DNA of 11,627 bases from Cyanobacteria bacterium HKST-UBA02 (GTDB lineage Bacteria > Cyanobacteriota > Vampirovibrionia > Obscuribacterales > Obscuribacteraceae): positions 1-11,627 of the forward strand of contig JAGQHH010000109.1 in the NCBI GenBank assembly GCA_020431945.1. Reading direction: 5' to 3'. Of this stretch, positions 6,298 through 11,627 are shown in pieces (within the stretch, counting starts at the first letter, position 1; every line of letters begins with the position of its first letter). The notes under the pieces are model-generated. The model saw only the letters and a program-made list of their open reading frames with translations, did not search any database and was not told where the DNA came from. The position numbers and the translations under genes are program-made.

Positions 6298-6690
6298 GTG
6301 ACCCCGGGGTTACAGCTTGCGCTAGGTTTAAAGCCACACGGCACGGCATCGAGTCCTCTCCGCTCCTGAAACACACGCCATATTCGGCACCGCCGGAACT
6401 GTCTACGCAAGCCCTCAATATCAATACTCGAGATAGAGCCCCTGCTACACATTTCGTTATTAAGCAAAGGGCAAGATTTACATGACAAGCCTCTCTTTTC
6501 CTGTCTTGACTGGAGATCCAGTTTGCTTTCCTGAATCACAGGTATCAGCCCCCCAGCCCAGAGCAATTCCATCGCACCATAGATGCTTACCTGCAATCTT
6601 GCGGAGCACCTGCGACGGGGCTGAGGAAAGCGGACCGGAAGCCTGGCTCGTTCGAGCCTTGCTTATGCAACCTTTTTTCGAGAGGACAAA
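6298..6690. other. 393-base divergent intergenic region
   Basis: This gap between the minus-strand gene at 6297 and the plus-strand gene at 6691 must hold divergent promoters, but I cannot pick a convincing -35/-10 pair. It contains three symmetric sites: GTGACCCCGGGGTTAC (6298-6313, 7 of 8 base pairs) next to the minus-strand start, ACTGGAGATCCAGT (6509-6522), and the small hairpin GGCTC-GTTC-GAGCC (6645-6658), which is followed by a T6 run (6673-6678) directly ahead of the ribosome site of 6691. No coding sequence is credible here. Confidence 0.55.
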
Positions 6691-7374
6691 ATGCTCGAAA
6701 CCACAGGCGCGCTGATGCGCGAAATCGCCCAGGCTCTCCCTTCGGTGGATTTCCTGCGGCTCGAAGTTAAGTGCTGCGACCTTGCCTGGGGCTACTCGAA
6801 AGAGCCTGGCGCCCGGGTCTTCGCCGACTTCCTTCGCAAGTGGGACACCATGGAGGCCGAGCGCGCAGTCACTGCCGTTCAGCTCGGCAACTCGAGCGAG
6901 CGTTCTTCGGCGACGGTTCTGACCCCGGCGGGGCGGACCGCTTTCGAAGACATCGATGTGACGCTGCAGGGCGCCAGCCGGCTCACCGGCTCCATCGGCG
7001 CCGGCAGCATCAGTATCAACCTCAAGGACCAGACCCTGGCTGAAGTCGACGAGCTCGACGCCGGCAGCATTCTGGTCACCGCTTTCGACAGGAGTCGGGC
7101 TGTGATCAAGAATGTCTCGGCTCAGCGCATGCTGATCATCGCCGATGGCGACAGTCAGGTGGAGGTCATCAACTCCGAATGCGATCTGATTCTGGTTCGT
7201 CAGGCCCACAAGGGTCGTGCGAGTTTCAGGGCGGCCAGCAATTTTGCCGGGGTCAGGGGCGAAGCGCTTTTCGCGCTCACCGGCGACCAGGGCAGGATTG
7301 CCATTCCCGTAGACGCCATGCGCGTTCCCCAGGATGCAGTGGACGCCTACTGGCAGTCCCTGACGGCAGCCTGA
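6691..7374 (+). CDS. Beta-rich (beta-helix-like) soluble protein, unrecognised
   Basis: A 227-residue protein from ATG 6691, with GAGAGGA five bases upstream. Residues 1-65 are helical and include VDFLRLEVKCCDLAWGYSKEPG and RVFADFLRKWD. Residues about 85-205 are a run of short alternating hydrophobic strands (DIDVTLQGAS, GSISINLKDQ, GSILVTAFDRS, RAVIKNVSAQRMLIIADG, SQVEVINSECDLILV, RASFRAAS), the look of a right-handed beta-helix or repetitive beta-sheet. No signal peptide is present, so it is probably cytoplasmic. The stop overlaps the Shine-Dalgarno of the next gene (TGAGGAGGG), 13 bases before its ATG, so the two are almost certainly co-transcribed and translationally coupled. I do not know the family; a structural or polymer-forming role is only a guess. 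Confidence 0.82.
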   Translation: MLETTGALMREIAQALPSVDFLRLEVKCCDLAWGYSKEPGARVFADFLRKWDTMEAERAVTAVQLGNSSERSSATVLTPAGRTAFEDIDVTLQGASRLTGSIGAGSISINLKDQTLAEVDELDAGSILVTAFDRSRAVIKNVSAQRMLIIADGDSQVEVINSECDLILVRQAHKGRASFRAASNFAGVRGEALFALTGDQGRIAIPVDAMRVPQDAVDAYWQSLTAA

Positions 7375-7387
7375 GGAGGGCGAGATC

Positions 7388-7849
7388 ATGCGCTACTGGC
7401 TGGAAGACATGACCGAGCGCCTGATCAACCGGTTCACGCCGGTGCAGTATGCCACCACCACCGCTGCCTCGATGGCAATGGTGGCGTCGGTGGCTGCCTT
7501 CTTCTACGGCTGGCTCTCGGTCCCGGCTGCCGCCTCTGTCCTGGCGGTGGCAGCCCATGTGGGTTTCGTCTGTATCATCGCACCGCTCCTGCGCCTGAAC
7601 GGGCAGCTCGGGCATGCCGAGACAGCGACTCGCGTGCTCGCCGTCCTCGCCTCGATCCTCACGGCGGCTGTCTGGTGGCTGTTCCTGGTCGCCCAGATGA
7701 GTCTTTTCGCTGTCGAGGTGGCAGTCTGGATCCAGGTCGTGTCAGGGACGATGGTCCTTCTCTGGGGGCTGTCCTTCGTGACCTGGGCGGCTCGCAAGTA
7801 CAACCCCTTCTTCGACCTGGTGCCCTGGGACTCCCTGCGGCGCCACTAA
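7388..7849 (+). CDS. Four-helix membrane protein, unrecognised
   Basis: A 153-residue protein from ATG 7388, with a strong GAGGAGGG site that also contains the stop of the preceding gene. Likely membrane helices are at about 22-42, 46-68, 83-105 and 112-134. The N-terminus (RYWLEDMTERLINRF) and C-terminus (ARKYNPFFDLVPWDSLRRH) are amphipathic and charged, probably cytoplasmic. Trp and Ala are abundant in the helices, and no catalytic or transport motif is visible. It forms a two-gene unit with the beta-rich protein at 6691-7374 and is followed seven bases later by a strong terminator hairpin. It may anchor or partner its neighbour at the inner membrane. That is inferred from coupling alone. 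Confidence 0.82.
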   Translation: MRYWLEDMTERLINRFTPVQYATTTAASMAMVASVAAFFYGWLSVPAAASVLAVAAHVGFVCIIAPLLRLNGQLGHAETATRVLAVLASILTAAVWWLFLVAQMSLFAVEVAVWIQVVSGTMVLLWGLSFVTWAARKYNPFFDLVPWDSLRRH

Positions 7850-7855
7850 AGACTC

Positions 7856-7883
7856 GGGGCGGGATGCCTGTGTATCCCGCCCC
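7856..7883 (+). terminator. Terminator hairpin after 7388-7849
   Basis: GGGGCGGGAT and ATCCCGCCCC are perfect 10-bp arms around an 8-base loop, starting seven bases after the stop codon. The stem is very GC-rich, but only a weak pyrimidine run (TCCCATCTCTC) follows. Confidence 0.65.
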
Positions 7884-7906
7884 TCCCATCTCTCGAATGC
7901 ATGTGG

Positions 7907-7934
7907 TCAGCAAGTCTATTCATCGACTTGCTGA
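7907..7934 (+). promoter_or_regulatory. Leader hairpin upstream of 7988-8842
   Basis: TCAGCAAGTC and GACTTGCTGA form a perfect 10-bp stem with an 8-base loop, 23 bases after the preceding terminator and 53 bases before the next start codon. It lacks a T-run. It could be a second terminator stem, an operator or a structured 5' leader. Confidence 0.45.
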
Positions 7935-7987
7935 GCCGATTACCTCAAAGACATTTCAGAAAGCAATTCCAAACGAAAGTTCAACCC

Positions 7988-8842
7988 ATGAAGAAGACAT
8001 TCAGACTGAAAGTGCTTCTAGCGATCCTGCTGCTCGAATTGCTGGGGATTGCCGTGCTCATCCTGAGACGACAGGACGGATTCGGAGGCAGTCTCTCGAC
8101 CGCCGCCGATAACATCCTGCCTGGTTCGGATCAGGTCTGGTCGGCTGTCGATCAGGTCTGGTACGGAGCGAAGATTTTCGCGATCGTTGCCATCGTGGTT
8201 GCCGGGCTGCTTCTTCTAGCGCTCCGGTTCAGCATCACTGGCTACCGAGCCTATCTCGTTCACCGCACTCTGCTCGAGATCGAGATCTGCCTGATGGAGA
8301 TGTTCGCTCGTCTTTCATCCCAGGGTGTGGATAAGCGCCGGGACCGCATGGTCGATATCATGACCGCCGCGGAGAAGTGCAAGGTCAACGAGTCGGCATC
8401 CTTTGTCGTCAATATCAATCAAGACAAAGGTGCCACCCAGAAAACCGCCCGCGAGATCATCAGTGCCGACAAGCAGGATCTATCGGGTTTCCGCAGCAAG
8501 CGCCGCAGTGCCCGGCTCAACGCTTTCGCCCTCGAGGCTGCTCTCAACGGGCAGTTCAGGGCAGCCAGGAATCAGATCCTGGTCAAGAAACAGGAAGCCT
8601 TCAAACAGGGCAAGGAGCAACCCGAGGTCATCTCAGGCTTGCTCGAGCTTCTCAGTCTGCCTCGCGATTTGAGCGAACAACAGATCGAGGAAGAGCTCGC
8701 GAAAAAGAATCCACTGGGAGTCTTCCCTGTGGTGGTCCAGACCGCCATCCGATTCTGGAGTCATCCCGGCAAGCTTCGCTACCGCAAAGACGGTGTCGAT
8801 CTGACTGGCTGGGAGGCGCTTTACGAGATGCGCAGGGTCTGA
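7988..8842 (+). CDS. Two-helix membrane-anchored protein with a helical cytoplasmic domain, unrecognised
   Basis: The frame opens at 7901, but I chose ATG 7988 (MKKTFRLKVLLAILLLELLG), which gives 284 residues and a typical lysine-rich membrane N-terminus. The upstream 29 residues would run through the leader hairpin. The Shine-Dalgarno is weak (CGAAAG). Membrane helices are at about 8-26 and 62-80. The loop between them has a seven-residue duplication (DQVWSAV, DQVWYGA), matched at DNA level by GATCAGGTCTGGT at 8129 and 8150. Residues 90-284 are charged and mostly helical (RRDRMVDIMTAAEKCKV, LNAFALEAALNGQFRAARNQILVKKQEAFKQ), ending TGWEALYEMRRV. The ends and the large domain are probably cytoplasmic. 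It lies between a four-helix protein and another on the same strand. I do not recognise the family. Confidence 0.8.
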   Translation: MKKTFRLKVLLAILLLELLGIAVLILRRQDGFGGSLSTAADNILPGSDQVWSAVDQVWYGAKIFAIVAIVVAGLLLLALRFSITGYRAYLVHRTLLEIEICLMEMFARLSSQGVDKRRDRMVDIMTAAEKCKVNESASFVVNINQDKGATQKTAREIISADKQDLSGFRSKRRSARLNAFALEAALNGQFRAARNQILVKKQEAFKQGKEQPEVISGLLELLSLPRDLSEQQIEEELAKKNPLGVFPVVVQTAIRFWSHPGKLRYRKDGVDLTGWEALYEMRRV

Positions 8843-8891
8843 GCCCACGCTTCAAGTTCAAAACAAGTTCAAGAAAAAAGGAGCAATTTTT

Positions 8892-8919
8892 CCCGAATGC
8901 CCGAGGGGCTTGTTTCGGG
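8892..8919 (+). promoter_or_regulatory. Nested leader hairpin upstream of 8945-9355
   Basis: CCCGAA (8892-8897) pairs with TTCGGG (8914-8919), and inside it GCCC (8899-8902) pairs with GGGC (8906-8909) around GAG. It sits 25 bases before the start codon with no T-run after it. The gap before it carries CAAGTTCAA twice near 8850-8870. Confidence 0.4.
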
Positions 8920-8944
8920 AGAAGCAATTGAAAGGACTCGCATT

Positions 8945-9355
8945 ATGCGAAAGTTAAACGGAATTCTCGGCAGTGTCATCGGCTCCAGCCTTGGCCTGCT
9001 GATCGTGCGATTCATCCTGGTCGGCACCGCAGTCAAAATCTTCGGTGTGATCCTCTGTGGAATCGTATTCGGTGTTCTCGTAGGCGGTGCCATCGCCTTC
9101 TTCGACCGCAGCATCAAGGACTATAATGACTACCGGATTCGCTGCATCACCACAGGCTCCCTGAGCGCGGCGGCGATCTTCCTGGTCGTCCTGTTCTTCG
9201 CCTTCAAGATGATGCGCGGCTACAGAATTCTGGAGCTCGAAGGAATCGGTATCTTAATCACCGCCGTCGGTGGCTTGAGCGGCTGGCTCTATAGCCGGTA
9301 CGCTCGCAAATCGACCCCGGTCCCCGCCTGGGTATCTCGCCTGATCCGTAGATAA
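8945..9355 (+). CDS. Small four-helix membrane protein, apparent paralogue of 4137-4532
   Basis: A 136-residue protein. ATG 8945 (MRKLNGILGS) is preceded by AAAGGA at a suitable distance, so I prefer it to the ATG at 8897, which lies inside the leader hairpin. Membrane helices are at about 7-27, 31-53, 68-88 and 99-118. A charged loop FFDRSIKDYNDYR follows helix 2, RGYRILELEG lies between helices 3 and 4, and a basic tail follows. The arrangement matches the 131-residue protein at 4137-4532: MRK start, F-(E/D)-(K/R)-S after helix 2, and VGG(F/L)SG in helix 4. It is the last gene of the plus-strand series and is followed by tandem hairpins. Function is unknown; the small size and glycine-rich helices (GSVIGSSLG) suggest helix packing in an oligomer. 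Confidence 0.8.
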   Translation: MRKLNGILGSVIGSSLGLLIVRFILVGTAVKIFGVILCGIVFGVLVGGAIAFFDRSIKDYNDYRIRCITTGSLSAAAIFLVVLFFAFKMMRGYRILELEGIGILITAVGGLSGWLYSRYARKSTPVPAWVSRLIRR

Positions 9356-9385
9356 GGTCCCGGTAGATTTTGATACGAAAATATC

Positions 9386-9461
9386 TCTGAGCGGAGGGCT
9401 GTGCCCTTGCCGCCAGTAAAACAGTCTGAGCGGATGGCAATTTCTGTCCGCCAGAAAACAA
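9386..9461. repeat. Tandem imperfect hairpin repeat between convergent genes
   Basis: Two units (9386-9424 and 9425-9461) share TCTGAGCGGA at the start and CCGCCAG followed by AAAACA near the end. Each folds as CTG-a-GCGG pairing with CCGC-CAG. Unit 1 adds an inner AGGGC/GCCCT stem, and unit 2 extends by one A-T pair with an unrelated loop. They lie 30 bases after the plus-strand stop at 9355 and about 130 bases from the minus-strand stop at 9591, where terminators are expected. Confidence 0.6.
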
Positions 9462-9590
9462 TCGGCAGCGCGCCTCAGGTGGGCTGCTGGCAAGCGGGAA
9501 GGCACGGCGATGCTTCTTCCCCCTTCTGTCTCCGAGAAGATCTACTAAAAGAGATAATAAAATTTCAGGGGATGCGTTTGCCCGGCCTGT

Positions 9591-11327
9591 TCAGTCCCTC
9601 GCCTGCTCAGCCGGGAGCCTCAAAGAGTAGAGCTTCAGGCTGGACCCGTCTCCGATCTGCTTTGCGCCGAGCAGCCGGTATTGTTCTGAATCGCAAACGA
9701 ATCGAGCGAAGTCCTCGAAATTCTTGGCGCTCTCTTCAGTGTCGAAATAGACGCCTTGATTGTCGCTGGTGCTGATCAGGACGAATCTTGGCTTGCAGTC
9801 CTGCTTCTCGACCCTGTCTCCGTGATTGGTGAAGTGACGAATGGAGGTGACACGCACGCCCCGCATGGAAGGCGGTTTGCACAGAGAAATCGTGTAGGTG
9901 TTGAGGACCGGGGTCGAGGGCATGATCACCAGCCATTCGTAGTTTTCTTCTGGCGCCTCGAGATTTTCGATTTTTTTGAAATCTTCAAGCTGTTTTTCTT
10001 TGTGAGAAGGATCCTTCTCGATCATTTGCCAGATCCATCTCTGCCCCAGCGGATCGCCTTCCGGAACCGGTCGAGCTATGGCGGGACAACCTGTAGAAGC
10101 ATCCTCCCGGGAGCAGAGCCGAAAGTCATCCTGGCTCTCGATGGGGGTGGCAGCGAGCCCGACCTGCCAGACGAAAGCAAACAGAATCAGAGTGACGGCT
10201 ATGCCGGCAAGGATCGAGCGCCGCTCTAGCTTCTTCTTCAAGCTCGTACCCAGGGCGGCGCCTGTGATCGCTACCAGCGGAATGAGTCCGGGAAGGATAT
10301 AGCGACCCGGCATCGGATAAGCCGAAAGCAGGCAGGCAAGTATGATTCCTGTGGATGGCAGCAGGATAGGCAGGCAGAACTTCGATTGAAGCCAGCGGCG
10401 ATCTAAGAAAGGAATCACCAGGAAAACCGGCAGGAGAAGAGGCGACAGGAGCCCCGGAAGACCTGTTACGACACCAGCGAGATTGAGTGCTGTGCGGGGA
10501 AATGGATGGCTGATGGCCACCAGGGTCGAGAGGAATAGATTGGTCTCATCGGGGTTTCCCCAGCGCCAGTGAAGTCCTTCGGTTCTCACGAGTGGCAGGA
10601 GCGCCCAGAGCAGAAGCGGCAGGAGTGGGGCGAGTATCAGAGCCGGGGCGAGAAGGCGATGTCGAGGAGGTTTCTGCATAAGCAGGCAGATGAGCGACGG
10701 CAGTACGAACAGAATAACGCTGTTCTTGGCGAAAAGACAGATAGCGGCAAGGGCGTAGGCGAGAAATCGCGAGCTGTTGAATTTCAAGCGGGGAATCAGA
10801 GAGATTGCCAGGATTGCCAGAGCAGTGGCAGCCATGGCTGGATAGTCGAGCATGCCGGTGCGGCTGGTGATCGCCACCAGGGGCAGTGCATTGAGAAGCA
10901 GTACCGAGAGAGCTGCCCCTATCCTTGAGCCTGCTGGATTGTTCGAGTCGCGGGAGAGAAGCCTGGTGAGAGCGTATATGCTGAAATTGGCCACCAGTCC
11001 CAGCAGCAGGGCGACGATTCGCTCCGGCGCCGGAAAGCCGAGACCGGCGCGGTAGAAGGGCACCTCCAGGAGATGAACCAGTGGAGGGTAGTGATGATTG
11101 ATGTCCCAGAACAGCTTGTAACGCAGAGGCTCGTGGGGCTTCACCAGGGTGAAGAGCTCGGCATAGTCTCTTGCGATCAGGCTGTGGCGGGCGCCGTCGG
11201 CGGGCGGCAAGCTGTGATCGAGTACCGACCACAGAGTCAGGGGCAGGAGTCCGATGATACTGACCAGAAATGCCAGACCGATCTCGATTGCGAATTTTCG
11301 GTCTGGTTTCCAATTGCAATCGCTCAA
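9591..11327 (-). CDS. GT-C fold membrane glycosyltransferase, GT39-like
   Basis: A 578-residue protein. The start is TTG 11327: an in-frame TAG lies 12 bases upstream, and AGGG precedes the TTG. One membrane helix (about 12-35) is followed by an outer loop with LPPADGARHSLIARDYAELF, whose Asp44 occupies the place of the catalytic acid in GT39/ArnT-like enzymes, and by FWDINHHYPPLVHLLEVPFYRAG, carrying the typical Y-P-P-L. About ten more helices run to residue 400. The last 175 residues are hydrophilic with several Cys and probably face the periplasm. Such enzymes move a sugar from a polyprenyl-phosphate donor to a lipid, protein or glycan outside the membrane; this acceptor is unknown. It converges on the plus-strand series and appears to be a single transcription unit. 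Confidence 0.88.
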   Translation of the reverse strand: MSDCNWKPDRKFAIEIGLAFLVSIIGLLPLTLWSVLDHSLPPADGARHSLIARDYAELFTLVKPHEPLRYKLFWDINHHYPPLVHLLEVPFYRAGLGFPAPERIVALLLGLVANFSIYALTRLLSRDSNNPAGSRIGAALSVLLLNALPLVAITSRTGMLDYPAMAATALAILAISLIPRLKFNSSRFLAYALAAICLFAKNSVILFVLPSLICLLMQKPPRHRLLAPALILAPLLPLLLWALLPLVRTEGLHWRWGNPDETNLFLSTLVAISHPFPRTALNLAGVVTGLPGLLSPLLLPVFLVIPFLDRRWLQSKFCLPILLPSTGIILACLLSAYPMPGRYILPGLIPLVAITGAALGTSLKKKLERRSILAGIAVTLILFAFVWQVGLAATPIESQDDFRLCSREDASTGCPAIARPVPEGDPLGQRWIWQMIEKDPSHKEKQLEDFKKIENLEAPEENYEWLVIMPSTPVLNTYTISLCKPPSMRGVRVTSIRHFTNHGDRVEKQDCKPRFVLISTSDNQGVYFDTEESAKNFEDFARFVCDSEQYRLLGAKQIGDGSSLKLYSLRLPAEQARD

Positions 11328-11450
11328 AGACAGGCCCTATGCTCCGGGACCAGACCAGTTTACTCCATGCTGTCCTTAATTTCGGGGAGGAGAGCTCAAT
11401 CAGACATTTCCGGGGCTGTCGAAAGAAACTTCTTGAAAGCTCGGCTCGAA

Positions 11451-11502
11451 TTGATTTCTCGAACGATATCAAATTAGCAAACGATATAGTTTGAGAAATC
11501 AA
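11451..11502. repeat. Inverted repeat enclosing two direct repeats upstream of the glycosyltransferase
   Basis: TTGATTTCTC (11451-11460) and GAGAAATCAA (11493-11502) are perfect 10-bp arms 32 bases apart. Between them AACGATAT occurs twice (11462-11469 and 11480-11487), 18 bases apart on the same strand. Position and spacing suggest a protein-binding site near the promoter. Confidence 0.55.
11473..11502 (-). promoter_or_regulatory. Possible promoter of the glycosyltransferase gene
   Basis: On the minus strand TTGATT (11502-11497) and GCTAAT (11478-11473) are 18 bases apart in an AT-rich stretch about 150 bases upstream of the TTG start. The -10 element is two bases away from consensus. The pair overlaps the inverted repeat at 11451-11502. 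Confidence 0.3.
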
Positions 11503-11602
11503 AAAGCACCGAAAAATATTCCTCTAAAAGTATCATTGAGGTCATTCGATTTTTGATGATAATTACTAAAGCATATAAGAGAAGCTCCGCGAAAAGGAAC
11601 GA

Positions 11603-11627
11603 TGGAGGTCCCCCGAAACGGTAGACA
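11603..11627 (+). mobile_element. Start of a second copy of the same IS (left end only)
   Basis: The last 25 bases are identical to 2783-2807, the left terminal repeat of the IS, in the same orientation. The rest lies beyond the window. The preceding bases (ACGA) differ from both flanks of the first copy. Confidence 0.85.

Noticed and set aside
6294..6596. 100-codon minus-strand frame in the divergent intergenic region
   Set aside because: It has no ribosome site, an atypical composition, overlaps the start region of 5881-6297 and carries no recognisable motif.
6478..7389. 303-codon open frame on the minus strand
   Set aside because: It lies antisense to the well-supported plus-strand gene 6691-7374, which has a good ribosome site and coupling to its neighbour. 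The long frame is a by-product of GC-rich codon usage, and the protein has low-complexity composition.
10546..11502. 318-codon minus-strand frame upstream of and overlapping the glycosyltransferase
   Set aside because: It is an alternative frame of the GT39-like gene, rich in Arg, Ser and Pro, with no recognisable motif.
1..11627. tRNA, rRNA or CRISPR array
   Set aside because: I saw no cloverleaf with a CCA-proximal T-arm, no rRNA-like conserved stretch and no regularly spaced repeats. A covariance-model scan would be decisive.

Overview
The window holds two unlike blocks of bacterial DNA on either side of a complete IS3-family insertion sequence (2783-4043). The left block (1-2782) is comparatively AT-rich (23 G/C in 2041-2100). 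The right block (4044-about 11450) is much more GC-rich (42 G/C in 6961-7020), apart from short AT-rich intergenic patches. I cannot name the organism. Shine-Dalgarno-like sites, frequent probable TTG starts and many intergenic hairpins suggest a bacterium from a poorly sampled lineage.

Left block: a partial gene on the minus strand runs off the left edge (572 to 1). It encodes a Cys4 zinc-ribbon-like N-terminus and a helical domain. Next comes a decayed plus-strand remnant of a subtilisin-like protease (about 722-1183), readable only by switching frames. It converges on a large minus-strand gene with a DUF4062 domain (1184-2782), whose 5' end has been replaced by the insertion sequence.

Insertion sequence: it has 28-bp imperfect terminal inverted repeats and overlapping orfA and orfB. 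A textbook programmed -1 frameshift signal joins them: the A AAA AAG heptamer followed by a perfect 10-bp stem. There is no target duplication, and the missing 5' part of the DUF4062 gene is not on the far side, so the junction looks like an IS-mediated rearrangement. The last 25 bases (11603-11627) are identical to the left end of this element. The 7.56-kb right block is therefore bounded by two IS ends in direct orientation.

Right block: mostly small genes I do not recognise. A minus-strand cluster of four (5621 to 4137) encodes short soluble proteins and a four-helix membrane protein. A single minus-strand gene (6297-5881) ends at a good intrinsic terminator. A plus-strand series of four (6691-9355) encodes a beta-rich protein, two membrane proteins with four predicted helices and a two-helix membrane-anchored protein. 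The last protein of each cluster (4137-4532 and 8945-9355) appears to be a homologous four-helix protein, which hints that the clusters are related. A convergent GT-C/GT39-like membrane glycosyltransferase (11327-9591) completes the block. How these genes work together cannot be told from sequence alone. The divergent layout and the paired four-helix proteins are the best leads to an undescribed membrane-associated system.
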